The notes beneath the pieces are model-generated. The model did not search any database. It was not told the origin of the DNA and saw nothing but the letters and a program-made list of their open reading frames with translations. Below, in pieces: positions 35,840 to 44,357 of a stretch of 64,000 nt of DNA (its first letter is position 1; every line of letters begins with the position of its first letter). This DNA comes from an uncultured Acetobacteraceae bacterium (lineage in GTDB: Bacteria; Pseudomonadota; Alphaproteobacteria; Acetobacterales; Acetobacteraceae), in contig CAIXEA010000203.1 of NCBI GenBank assembly GCA_903918315.1, positions 1-64,000 on the forward strand, in the 5' to 3' direction. The position numbers and the translations under genes are program-made.

Positions 35840-36259
35840 TTAGCCCAGCTCGTTCAGAGCCTTCTGGAAGCGGCCAGCGTGCGAACGCTCGGCCTTCGCC
35901 AGGGTCTCAAACCAGCCGGCGATCTCGTCGAAGCCTTCTTCACGCGCGGTACGCGCCATGCCCGGGTACATGTCGGTGTACTCGTGCGTCTCACCGGCCA
36001 CGGCGGCGGCGAGGTTGTCGCTGGTCGCGCCAATCGGCAGACCGGTCGCGGGATCGCCCGACTCTTCGAGGTATTCGAGGTGGCCGTGCGCATGCCCGGT
36101 CTCACCTTCGGCGGTGGAGCGGAACACGGTGGCGACGTCGTTGTAGCCTTCGACGTCGGCCTTCTGAGCGAAATAGAGGTAGCGGCGGTTCGCCTGGGAT
36201 TCACCAGCAAACGCGGCCTTCAGATTGTCTTCGGTCTTGCTTCCCTTGAGCGCGGCCAT
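35840..36259 (-). CDS. Rubrerythrin (short form, no rubredoxin domain)
   Basis: Di-iron peroxidase that reduces hydrogen peroxide in the cytosol. The 139-residue four-helix bundle has the ligands E20 ([12 protein letters not shown]), E53 and H56 ([10 protein letters not shown]), E90/E93 (GETHEY), E124 and H127 ([10 protein letters not shown]). The rubredoxin domain of full-length rubrerythrins (~190 residues) is absent, so electrons must come from a partner, plausibly the Fe-S oxidoreductase next door. RBS AAAGGAAC lies before the start. Encoded upstream of, and on the same strand as, the Fe-S and DUF3501 genes. Confidence 0.93.
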   Translation of the reverse strand: MAALKGSKTEDNLKAAFAGESQANRRYLYFAQKADVEGYNDVATVFRSTAEGETGHAHGHLEYLEESGDPATGLPIGATSDNLAAAVAGETHEYTDMYPGMARTAREEGFDEIAGWFETLAKAERSHAGRFQKALNELG

Positions 36260-36496
36260 GACGGGTTCCTTTCAGCTTTCAGGACGATGGATCAGCGCAG
36301 CGTGTCACCCCCGGCGGATGCCGTCGGTCCCGCCCGCTTTCCAACGCCCGCAACCTAGTCCAAGTGCCATTTGAATTGAAGTTCACGGGATCATGAAATT
36401 TTTCGATCACCATTTGCGGGTCGAGCGATCATACCCGCTCATGGATCCTGATCGCGGGATTCAGACTTTCGGTGAGTCTACCTCCGGTCATCCCGC
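36260..36496. other. Intergenic region, rubrerythrin promoter side
   Basis: 237 bp with no coding frame supported. A weak hairpin, GCGGGT (36416-36421) with ACCCGC (36433-36438) and an 11-base loop, may mark the end of the deacetylase operon. The part at 36350-36400 is AT-richer and should hold the rubrerythrin promoter, but I cannot point to a clear -10/-35 pair. Confidence 0.35.
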
Positions 36497-37417
36497 TCAG
36501 AGCTGCGCTCGGGCCTGTTTCGCCAGCGCGTCCGTGGTGGTGCGCCACACGCCGCTCTTGCCGAGAATCCGCGCCAAAGCCTCCCGCAGCCAGCGGATGC
36601 GTTGCGGTTGGCCGGTGATCCAGGGGTGCAGCGTCAGATTGAAGACCCCGCCGCCCTCCGCGTGCAGAACGGCGAAGGCTTCAGCCACGTTGTCCGCCCA
36701 GACCGGTGAGGTGACGCCGCGCAGGCGGATGCATTCCAGGTCGTTCCATTCCGGCTGCGGTGGCAGGGACACGAGCGAACCGTCCAGCAGGTAAGGCCGA
36801 TCATCGTTGGCCCAGTCGGTGGTGTAGTGGAAGCCGGCTTCGAGGAGGCGGGCCGGCGTGTCGAAGGATTCGTTGAAATCCTGGCCGCACCAGCCCGTCG
36901 GCACGTCCCCCGTGGCGGACGCGACGGCGTCGCGGGCCTGGATGATGAAGGCGCGCTCTTCGTCCTCCGTCATCTTGCTGCTGATGCGCCGGGTGGCAAA
37001 ATCGCCATGCGCCATGAAGCAGGCATCGCGGCGGATCAGCCCGTCGACCAGCTCCGGACACAATGCCGCGGCCCCCGCGCCCAGCGCGACCGAGGGCACG
37101 ATGCCAGCTTGATCCAGCACGTCCAGAATCCGGAAGATGCCGACACGGGTGCCATAGGCGCGCTGGCTCCAGGTTAGCCAATCGGGGAAAAATTTACCCA
37201 GGGGGGAGACGATGCGCGGATCCGCCGTCGCCTCGGCGGGTGGGGTGAGTTCCCAATGATCCACCATCACCGTGACGGTCAGCGCGATGCGGGCCCCGTC
37301 CGGCCAGACGAAGCGCGGTGCCTCGGGTAAAATACGGAAGGGGTAATGGGCATGGTCCATGCCAGGCGCGCGCGCCTCGCCGATCGGCGGGACCTTGGTG
37401 GGGACAAATTCAACCAT
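36497..37417 (-). CDS. Polysaccharide deacetylase family protein (PuuE-like), copy 2
   Basis: A 306-residue NodB-fold hydrolase of the PuuE/cyclic-imide group rather than a true chitin deacetylase. Seen: the first-strand VTVMVDHWELTP, SQRAYGTRVGIFRILDVLD, FMAHGDFATRR and CGQDFNESFDTPARLLEAGF. Its start overlaps the stop of the preceding copy by eight bases, so both are made from one message. In known relatives it opens allantoin or other cyclic amides; the substrate here is unknown. A longer frame to 37531 lies within the upstream gene. Confidence 0.88.
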   Translation of the reverse strand: MVEFVPTKVPPIGEARAPGMDHAHYPFRILPEAPRFVWPDGARIALTVTVMVDHWELTPPAEATADPRIVSPLGKFFPDWLTWSQRAYGTRVGIFRILDVLDQAGIVPSVALGAGAAALCPELVDGLIRRDACFMAHGDFATRRISSKMTEDEERAFIIQARDAVASATGDVPTGWCGQDFNESFDTPARLLEAGFHYTTDWANDDRPYLLDGSLVSLPPQPEWNDLECIRLRGVTSPVWADNVAEAFAVLHAEGGGVFNLTLHPWITGQPQRIRWLREALARILGKSGVWRTTTDALAKQARAQL

Positions 37418-38336
37418 TGGCGGCCTCCCGCGCGGCAAGATGCGATTCCAGGGCTGGCAGATGGTTGGCGTTGAACCAGTCCACGATCTCCGCCCCCCGG
37501 GCCAGCCAGACGCCGGAATGGGACAGCACATATTCCAGCGCGGCGCGCACGGCCCGGATGCGGTGCGGCTGTCCGACCCAGTAGGGGTGCAGGGCGATGC
37601 ACATCACGCGACCTTGTTCGGCACCCTCGGCATAGACGGTGTCGAAGTAGTCGCGGATCTGGCGGCCAAATTCCTCCGCTTCTTCACCGCGCCGGTGCGA
37701 CAGCACGTCATTGAGTTCCGTGGTGTAGGGCAACGACACCAGCTTGCCCGTCTTCACCCGCAGCGGGAACGGCTGATCGTCATGATACAGATCGGCCGTA
37801 TAGGAATAGCCGCACGCGGCGGCCAGGTCGAAGGTGTTCAGCGTGTTGGTGATCGCGGGGCTGAACCAGCCCTTCTGTTCCCGTCCCGTCAGCTTGCGGT
37901 GGATTTCGCGGGATTCGAGCATGGCCGCGCGCTCTTCCTCCGGCGTGAAGTTCCAGTGGTAGCGGGTGTTGTAGATGCCGTGGGACATCAGTTCCCAGTT
38001 CCGCTTTTCCATCGCTTCCAGGATGGCGGGGAAATGCTGGATCACCGTCATCGACAGGCTGACCGTGCAGGGAATGTTCAGATCGTCCGTCAGTTCCAGC
38101 ATCCGCCAAAGGCCGACCCGGTTGCCGTAGTCGCGGGTGGAATAGCCGAGGATGTCGGGATGCGGGCTGCGCGGCCAGGGATCGCGGGTGCGCACGAACT
38201 TCGGCTGATACTCGTAATGCTCGATATTGGGCACGACCCAGAGCGCGACCCGCGCTCCGTTGGGCCATCGCAAGGCCGGGCGGTGCATGATGGGGGAATA
38301 GGGGACGAGGCCGGAGTCCATGGCGTGCTCCATCAA
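37410..38336 (-). CDS. Polysaccharide deacetylase family protein (PuuE-like), copy 1
   Basis: A 308-residue paralogue of the next gene, with RWPNGARVALWVVPNIEHYE at the N-terminus, YSTRDYGNRVGLWRMLEL, LMSHGIYNTRYHWN and the C-terminal LHPYWVGQPHRIRAVRAAL. PuuE-type allantoinases have this layout. The tandem paralogues could form a hetero-oligomer or act on two related ring amides. It starts 15 bp after the MFS gene and leads into copy 2; the trmO-MFS-deacetylase run is probably co-transcribed. Confidence 0.88.
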   Translation of the reverse strand: MMEHAMDSGLVPYSPIMHRPALRWPNGARVALWVVPNIEHYEYQPKFVRTRDPWPRSPHPDILGYSTRDYGNRVGLWRMLELTDDLNIPCTVSLSMTVIQHFPAILEAMEKRNWELMSHGIYNTRYHWNFTPEEERAAMLESREIHRKLTGREQKGWFSPAITNTLNTFDLAAACGYSYTADLYHDDQPFPLRVKTGKLVSLPYTTELNDVLSHRRGEEAEEFGRQIRDYFDTVYAEGAEQGRVMCIALHPYWVGQPHRIRAVRAALEYVLSHSGVWLARGAEIVDWFNANHLPALESHLAAREAANG

Positions 38337-38351
38337 TGGGATGCACGCAGC

Positions 38352-39494
38352 CTAAACCGGTTGTCGCAGCCGGGCATAGGCCAGCACGCACAGCACCGCC
38401 AGGGCGCAGAATCCGGCCCCCACCACGATGGGGGCGGCGGCGCTGGCGGCGGCGTCACCCGCCACGCCCGCCAGAGGCGGCAGCAGCGTCATCCCGCCAT
38501 AATAGACCGCGTAGAGCAGCCCCATCCCCAGCGCGCGGTGCCGTGGTGCCAGGATCTCCCCCGGCAAGGTCATGATCGGTCCGGCACACAGGCCGAGGCC
38601 CACCGCCGTCAGCAGCAGCATCGGCAATGGCGCCAGCCCGGCCGCCAGGGCCAACAGCGCCGCGGCCATGGTCAGCAGGCACAGCCCGATCGCGGTCAAC
38701 GGCCAGCTGAGCCGCCCCGTCACCCAGCCCCCCACCGGGGTCAGCACCACCGTCACGAAGGCGCCCACGCTGGTCAGCGCCCCCGCCGCGGCGGCGGCCA
38801 TGCCATGCTGGACAAAGAAGGCCGGCGCGAAGCCCAGCATCACCGCGTAGCCGGCGTTGAGGAAAGTCCAGGTCAGCGCCACGACCATCAAGGGCACCAG
38901 CATCCCCGGCCCCAGGCGGGTCGGTGCCGCCGTTTGCCCTGTGCCGCTGGCTTGCCCCGGCGTGAAGCAGGCGGCTACCAGGCCCAGCGCGCTCAACAAC
39001 GCCGGCGCCGCCATCGCCACCCGCCAGGAGCCGAGTGTTGGCAGCAGCATCAGCCCGAGCCCGATGCCCAGTGGATAGGACGACATCAGCCCCCCCATCG
39101 CCGCCGGCAGCGCCGCGCCGGTGAAGCGATCCATCACAATCTTTGGACCGACGACCCCGATCAGCAGGCTGCCGGCCCCGGCGGCGGACCGCCCGGCCAG
39201 TGCCACCCCGAAGCCCGGCGCCACCGTCAGCAGTGCCCCCCCGGCCACCATCAGCGTCAGGCCCGCCAGCATGACCCGCCGATCCCCGAAGCGCCCGATG
39301 AGCCAGCCCGCGGGGATGGCCAGAAACATCCCCAGCGTCGAATAAGCCCCCAACAGCGTCCCCAGATCGGCGTAATTGAGATGCAACTCGGCCATCATGG
39401 CCGGACCGACCGCGCCAACGGATTGATATTGCATCCCGAAGGCGGTGCGCCCCAGGATCAGGACGGCCAGAATAGCCCAGGGATTGGTCAGCAC
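38352..39494 (-). CDS. MFS transporter (CynX/NarK-like)
   Basis: A 380-residue, 12-helix carrier. GRTAFGMQYQSVGAVGPAMM forms the first helix region and AGWLIGRFGDRRVML the conserved loop. Substrate cannot be read; followed on the same strand by the two PuuE-like deacetylase genes, it may import their substrate. The start is GTG at 39494, six bases after the trmO stop, with no clear ribosome binding site, so translation may depend on coupling to trmO. Confidence 0.85.
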   Translation of the reverse strand: MLTNPWAILAVLILGRTAFGMQYQSVGAVGPAMMAELHLNYADLGTLLGAYSTLGMFLAIPAGWLIGRFGDRRVMLAGLTLMVAGGALLTVAPGFGVALAGRSAAGAGSLLIGVVGPKIVMDRFTGAALPAAMGGLMSSYPLGIGLGLMLLPTLGSWRVAMAAPALLSALGLVAACFTPGQASGTGQTAAPTRLGPGMLVPLMVVALTWTFLNAGYAVMLGFAPAFFVQHGMAAAAAGALTSVGAFVTVVLTPVGGWVTGRLSWPLTAIGLCLLTMAAALLALAAGLAPLPMLLLTAVGLGLCAGPIMTLPGEILAPRHRALGMGLLYAVYYGGMTLLPPLAGVAGDAAASAAAPIVVGAGFCALAVLCVLAYARLRQPV

Positions 39495-39500
39495 ATGCGT

Positions 39501-39971
39501 TCAGCCGCGCCGCGCCGTGGCATGCGGTGACAGCCAGCCCATCGTCGCCGCCGGCTCGCTGTCGGTGGTCGGCAGATAGGGTTTGATGTCGAGCAGCGGC
39601 GTGCCATCGACGCAGTCGAGGTAACGGACCTTCAGCGTGTCGGCCCGTTCAAACCCATCGAAGGCCACCACCGACAGGCCGATGGGATTGGGCCGCCGCG
39701 GGCCACGGGTGGCGAAGACGCCGCGCGGGGTGGGATCGAAGGGGGGCGTGAAGACCAGCTCGGTCGGGCCGGCGAGGTCCAGCCAGTAGGTGAGGATGAG
39801 GTGCGAAAACCCCTCCAGGCTGCGGAGTCCCTCGATAAAGCCGGCGAACACCCGAACCCGGCAGATCGGCGCGGGATCAGGCTGACGCCCGTTGCGCGGG
39901 CAGTCCGCGATGCTGCGCCAGGGGGTGTGGATGGTGCCGATGGGGCGGAGTGTGAGTTCAGACTGTGGCAT
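39501..39971 (-). CDS. trmO: tRNA (adenine(37)-N6)-methyltransferase TrmO (TsaA)
   Basis: Methylates the threonylcarbamoyl-adenosine at position 37 of some threonine tRNAs using SAM. The 156-residue protein is the single-domain form. Family blocks: IGTIHTPWRS (residues 11-20), RGVFATRGPRRPNPIGLSVV near 88-107 and DGTPLLDIKPYLP near 121-133. The start at 39971 gives the right length; a longer frame to 40076 is not supported. First gene of a leftward run with an MFS carrier and two deacetylases. Confidence 0.92.
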   Translation of the reverse strand: MPQSELTLRPIGTIHTPWRSIADCPRNGRQPDPAPICRVRVFAGFIEGLRSLEGFSHLILTYWLDLAGPTELVFTPPFDPTPRGVFATRGPRRPNPIGLSVVAFDGFERADTLKVRYLDCVDGTPLLDIKPYLPTTDSEPAATMGWLSPHATARRG

Positions 39972-40351
39972 GGGTGGGAGTTTAGCGGATCGGGGGCTGG
40001 CTTGCACGTGGAGGTAATCTCTGCCGTCCGCGGCGGTACATCCCGGTCTCATCCCCGCCAGCCCGCGAGGCGGCACTGGTTCCGCCGTCTGTCTCCGGAA
40101 AACCCTATACGCCGTGAGAATGCTGCTGCGTCAGCCGCGCAACTCCGCGTCGAACGGGCGGCACGTAGCTCAAACCACGACCTGCGCTGCCGCGGCAAGC
40201 TCACGTTCAGGTCGGGCAGCGGAAGCCGGCATGAACCCCCGATGTGCCATTAGCCGCCCAAGGTCCCCGATACAGCCCACCTTGACTCCCGCCCGCCCCT
40301 GCCCGTTCATCGCAGCAGATGGAAACGGGCAGGGGGCCCTGCGACACCAAG
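39972..40351. other. Intergenic region, no gene seen
   Basis: 380 bp between divergent trmO and the CoA-transferase genes. Open frames here are short and do not resemble any family. It should hold both promoters; no convincing boxes or repeats were found. Confidence 0.4.
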
Positions 40352-41092
40352 ATGGCACTCAAATCCAAACAGGTCGGGAGTTTCCGCGAAGCGATCGCGG
40401 ACATCCCTGACGGTAGCACTATCGGCTTCGGCGGCTTCGCCATGCCGGGGGTGGCGTTCAACCTCATCAAGGCGTTGCTGGATCAGGGCGCCAAGCGCCT
40501 GACGCTTGTCGGCAACACCACCGGCGGCGCCGCCGTGCCGCGCATGCCCGACATGGGCATGCTGGTGGAAAACGGGCAGGTCGCGAAGGTCATCTGCGCC
40601 TTCACCGCCGCCACCCGCCCCACCGACGTGCTGCCCTTCACCAAATACTACGAATCGGGGGAATGCGAGGCCGAACTCGTGCCCCAGGGCACCCTGGCCG
40701 AACGCCTGCGCGCCGCCGGCGCCGGCATCCCGGCCTTCTTCACCCCCACCGCCGTCGGCACCGAACTCGCCGAGGGCCGCGAAACCCGGGTGATCAACGG
40801 CCGCGAATACCTGCTGGAATACGCGCTGCCGCTGGACTACGCCTTCATCCGCGCCGCGCGCGCCGACACTTTCGGCAACCTGCAGTTCCATCGCGCCCAG
40901 CGCAATTTCAATCCGGTGATGGCCATGGCCGCCCGCACCACGATCGTGGAAGTGGATGAGCCGATCGTGCCGGTGGGCGGGATTGATCCGGATCAGGTGC
41001 ATTGCTCGGGCATTTTCGTGAAGCGCCTGGTGCAGGTGCCGCCCGAACCCGAGGGAATCTGGCCAACCCGCCGGCAGGAGCGCCGCCGATGA
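40352..41092 (+). CDS. 3-oxoacid CoA-transferase subunit A
   Basis: Class-I CoA-transferase alpha subunit of 246 residues. The glycine-rich DGSTIGFGGFAMPG (about residues 20-33) binds CoA, and LVPQGTLAERLRAAGAGIPAFFTPT is the family signature. Catalysis needs the B subunit encoded next, whose start overlaps this stop by four bases. It moves CoA from a donor such as succinyl-CoA to an oxo acid. Start 40352 gives the family N-terminus; ATG 40319 is an alternative. No typical Shine-Dalgarno is close to either. Confidence 0.9.
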   Translation: MALKSKQVGSFREAIADIPDGSTIGFGGFAMPGVAFNLIKALLDQGAKRLTLVGNTTGGAAVPRMPDMGMLVENGQVAKVICAFTAATRPTDVLPFTKYYESGECEAELVPQGTLAERLRAAGAGIPAFFTPTAVGTELAEGRETRVINGREYLLEYALPLDYAFIRAARADTFGNLQFHRAQRNFNPVMAMAARTTIVEVDEPIVPVGGIDPDQVHCSGIFVKRLVQVPPEPEGIWPTRRQERRR

Positions 41093-41769
41093 GCGATACC
41101 AAAGGACTGAACCGCCAGCAGATGGCGGACCGCATGGCGCTGGAGTTCCAGGACGGCTGGATCGTCAATCTGGGTGTCGGCATTCCGACCATGTGCTCGA
41201 ACACCGACCTCGGGGACGTGGATTTCACCTATCACTCCGAAAACGGGATCATCGGCTACGGCCCGGTCGCGGCGTCGGGGGAGGAAGACCTCAACCTCGT
41301 CAATGCCGGCGGCCAGAACGTGACCATGAAGCCAGGCGGCTCGGTCGTGCATCATGCCGACAGCTTCGCCATCATCCGCGGCGGCCATATCGATGCCACC
41401 GTGATGGGTGCCTATCAGGTGTCGATGACCGGCGATTTCGCTAACTGGAAGCTCAAGGGCCAGAAGGGCGGCGGGATTGGCGGGGCGATGGACCTCGCAG
41501 CCTGTGCCAGGCGGGTGTTCATCATCCTGGAACATGTCACCCGCAAGAACGAGCCGCGTTTGGTCACGGCCTGCGATCTGCCGGTCACCGCCCGCGGTGT
41601 GGTGACGCTGGTATCCACCAATTACGGCCTGTTCGAACCCACAGGCATCGGCTTCCTGCTGCGGGAAATCGCACCCGGCCTGACGGTCGATGAGATCCGC
41701 GCCACCACCGGCGGGGTGCTGACGGTGGCCGATAATCTGCGGTCCGTGCGCCTGGCTGGATCGAATTAG
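41089..41769 (+). CDS. 3-oxoacid CoA-transferase subunit B
   Basis: Catalytic beta subunit, 226 residues. The active-site glutamate is in YHSENGIIGYGP (E52 by my count), and VNLGVGIPTMCSN and KPGGSVVHHADSF follow the family. ATGA overlap with subunit A supports equal production. It is followed 15 bp later by an M20 peptidase gene and then a long run of same-strand catabolic genes. Acceptor acid not known. Confidence 0.92.
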   Translation: MSDTKGLNRQQMADRMALEFQDGWIVNLGVGIPTMCSNTDLGDVDFTYHSENGIIGYGPVAASGEEDLNLVNAGGQNVTMKPGGSVVHHADSFAIIRGGHIDATVMGAYQVSMTGDFANWKLKGQKGGGIGGAMDLAACARRVFIILEHVTRKNEPRLVTACDLPVTARGVVTLVSTNYGLFEPTGIGFLLREIAPGLTVDEIRATTGGVLTVADNLRSVRLAGSN

Positions 41770-41784
41770 GAAGGGCCGCAACCC

Positions 41785-43185
41785 ATGGCATCCCGCGAAA
41801 CCGCCATCGCCCGCGCCCTCGACGTTTTCGACACCAACCAGTTTCGTGACCAACTCGCGAAACTGGTCGCGATCCGCAGTACGTCCCAGGATCCGGGAGC
41901 GGCGGATGAGGTGCGGCGGTATCTGACCGACGCCATCCAGCCCTGGCTGGAACGCCTGGGTTTCAGCGTCGCGATCCATTCCAACCCAGCCGAGGGGTTT
42001 GGGCCGATCCTGACGGCGGAACGGATCGAAGACCCGGCAGTGCCAACCGTCCTGACCTATGGCCATGGCGACACGGTGCGCGGGCTGGAGGATCAGTGGC
42101 GTGTCGGCCTTGATCCCTGGACGCTGACCGAAGAAGGCGACCTTTGGTATGGCCGCGGCACGGCCGACAACAAGGGTCAGCATGCGGTCAACCTCTCGGC
42201 GCTGGAAGCGGTCCTGACGGAACGGGGCGGCCGTCTCGGCTACAACATCAAGATGATCCTCGAAACCAGTGAGGAACGCGGTTCCACCGGCCTGAAGGCC
42301 TTTGTGGCCGAACGGGCCGAGGCGCTGAAAGCCGATGTGCTGATCGCCAGCGACGGCCCGCGCGTGATGCCGGAGGTGCCCACGATCGCCACGGGCACGC
42401 GCGGCACCTTCCACTTCGACCTCGTGCTGGAGCTGCGGGCGGGCGGGGTGCATTCCGGCCATTGGGGGGGGCTGACGACCGACCCCGCCGTGCTGCTGAC
42501 CCATGCCATCGGCTGCATCATTGACCGTCGCGGCAAGATCCTGGTGCGCGACTGGCTTCCCCGGAACGGAGTACCGGCCTCGGTGCGCGCCGTGCTGGCC
42601 GGTTGTCCGGTGGGCGGCGGCGGGGAATCGGCGACGATCGACCCGGACTGGGGCGAGCCGGGCCTGACCTCGGCCGAGAAGATCTACGGCTGGAACAGCT
42701 TCATCGTGCTGGCCATGACATCGGGCAAGCCGGACAACCCGGTCAACGCCGTCGCCCCGAACGCGCGGGCGCATTGCCAGATCCGCTATACCGTTGACAC
42801 CGATCCCGCTGATTTCGCCCCCGCCTTGCGCCGGCATCTGGATGCGGAGGGATTCACCACTGTTCGGATCGAAAATGCCGGCCTGCGCATGCCCGCCAGC
42901 CGCACCGATCCCGGCGATCCCTGGGTGCGCTGGGCGGTCACGAGCATGGAAAAGACCCTGGGCAAGCATGTGCAGGTGATTCCCAACGCCTCCGGCGGGT
43001 TGCCGGGTGATGTGTTCGTCGATCACCTCGGCGTGCCGCTGGTCTGGATCCCGCACAGTTACAATGGCTGCAAGCAGCACGGCCCGGATGAGCATTTCCT
43101 GCGCGGCCCGGCGCGGGAGGGCATCGCCGCATTCGCCGGCCTCTGGTGGGATCTGGGAGACGCCGGAACACCCCGGCCCCGGTAA
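41785..43185 (+). CDS. M20 family metallopeptidase (dipeptidase/ArgE-DapE group)
   Basis: A 466-residue di-zinc hydrolase that cleaves peptides or N-acyl amino acids. The metal sites are H94 and D96 (TYGHGDTV), D128 (RGTADNKGQ) and catalytic E163/E164 (ETSEERGSTG), with a lid domain from about residue 190 to 350. Length and motifs put it in the M20 dipeptidase branch, unlike the shorter M20D enzyme at 3933. It lies 11 bp upstream of a glycosyltransferase gene and may share its message. Confidence 0.9.
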   Translation: MASRETAIARALDVFDTNQFRDQLAKLVAIRSTSQDPGAADEVRRYLTDAIQPWLERLGFSVAIHSNPAEGFGPILTAERIEDPAVPTVLTYGHGDTVRGLEDQWRVGLDPWTLTEEGDLWYGRGTADNKGQHAVNLSALEAVLTERGGRLGYNIKMILETSEERGSTGLKAFVAERAEALKADVLIASDGPRVMPEVPTIATGTRGTFHFDLVLELRAGGVHSGHWGGLTTDPAVLLTHAIGCIIDRRGKILVRDWLPRNGVPASVRAVLAGCPVGGGGESATIDPDWGEPGLTSAEKIYGWNSFIVLAMTSGKPDNPVNAVAPNARAHCQIRYTVDTDPADFAPALRRHLDAEGFTTVRIENAGLRMPASRTDPGDPWVRWAVTSMEKTLGKHVQVIPNASGGLPGDVFVDHLGVPLVWIPHSYNGCKQHGPDEHFLRGPAREGIAAFAGLWWDLGDAGTPRPR

Positions 43186-43196
43186 GGATCGTCCCC

Positions 43197-44312
43197 GTGA
43201 CGTTACGGATTGGCCTGGATGCCCGTTGCCTGAACACGGGTTTCATCCGCGGCATGGGGGAATATGTCAGCGCGATCGCGTCCCGTATCCAGGCCGGCGG
43301 CGACGTGGATTGGGTCTTCTACGGCGCCCGGCCTGATCTGGCGTTTCATCGCCCGGATGGGTGCGAGGCGGCGAAGCTCGTCCTGGCGGACATTCCAGGC
43401 GACCGGTTCAAGACCTGGGAGCAGCTCGCGTTGCCGGCGCTGGCCCTGCGGGACCGCAGGCAGGTCTTGCATTGCACCGCCACGACGCTGCCGCTGTGGC
43501 AGCCGGTTCCGACGGTGGTGACCATCCATGACACCATCCCTTGGGATACCGGCGAATTTCTGCCGCCGGGCTTCTATCGCGATCGTCTGCTGCCCCTGGC
43601 CTATCGCCGCTGTGCCGCGGTCATCACGATCAGTGAGCATTCGAAGCGCGACATCCTCCGGCTCTGGCCCGCGCTGGCGCCGAAAGTGCGGGTGATCCCG
43701 CACGGTGTGGATGACGGGTTCCTGACGCAAACCCCCGGTGCTCTGCCGCCAGAACTGGCGGCACGGGGCATTGCCGGGCCCTATGTGCTCTATGTCGGTG
43801 GCACTACGGCGCGCAAGCGCCTGGACTGGGCGATCGCGCTGCATGGCGCCCTCAGCAACCCAGGGGTTCAGCTCGTGGTCTGCGGCGTGCCGCAATCGGC
43901 GCATGCGGGGCATATCGAAGCGCTGCCGCCGGCGCTGCGGGCCCAGGTGGTGTTCACCCCGTTTCTGCCGGCCGAGACGATGCCGGCGCTCTACCAGAAT
44001 GCCCTCGTGGTACTATACCCCACGCTTTACGAAGGGTTCGGCTTCCCCGCGCTGAACGCACAGGCGGCGGGGACCCCGGTGCTGATGAGCCATGTCAGTA
44101 GCCTGGTGGAGCTGGCCGGCCCTGGTTCCATCGCGCTCGACCCCTCCGATGAGGCCGCATGGCTGGAGGCTTACCGCGCGACCGTGGCGCATCGTTTGAT
44201 GGCACCCGCGCCGAATCTGCAATCGCGTGCCTGGGCAAACCGCTTCGACTGGGCCCATTCCGCGCAAGCGCATCGCGCGGTTTACCAGGAGGCGGCGAAA
44301 CAGCCGGGCTGA
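43197..44312 (+). CDS. Glycosyltransferase, GT4 (GT-B fold)
   Basis: Transfers a sugar from a nucleotide donor, on the cytosolic face of the membrane. The 371-residue protein starts at GTG 43197 with AAGGAT upstream. The N-domain shows RIGLDARCLNTGFIRGMGEY; the C-domain has VLYVGGTTARKRLD and the donor-site PTLYEGFGFPALNAQAAGTPVL with the EX7E-type glutamate. It is unusual in a run of catabolic genes, with no other polysaccharide gene nearby. Sugar and acceptor unknown. Confidence 0.9.
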   Translation: MTLRIGLDARCLNTGFIRGMGEYVSAIASRIQAGGDVDWVFYGARPDLAFHRPDGCEAAKLVLADIPGDRFKTWEQLALPALALRDRRQVLHCTATTLPLWQPVPTVVTIHDTIPWDTGEFLPPGFYRDRLLPLAYRRCAAVITISEHSKRDILRLWPALAPKVRVIPHGVDDGFLTQTPGALPPELAARGIAGPYVLYVGGTTARKRLDWAIALHGALSNPGVQLVVCGVPQSAHAGHIEALPPALRAQVVFTPFLPAETMPALYQNALVVLYPTLYEGFGFPALNAQAAGTPVLMSHVSSLVELAGPGSIALDPSDEAAWLEAYRATVAHRLMAPAPNLQSRAWANRFDWAHSAQAHRAVYQEAAKQPG

Positions 44313-44357
44313 ACGGGTTTCTTTGCGTTTTCCCTACCCTGACCCACCCGAGGAACC

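Noticed and set aside
37359-39530. 723-codon plus-strand open frame
   Set aside because: Antisense to two deacetylases and an MFS gene; extremely H/Q/R/G-rich, as expected for a reverse frame.
40993-43095. 700-codon minus-strand open frame
   Set aside because: Antisense to the CoA-transferase B and M20 genes, which have intact catalytic motifs.
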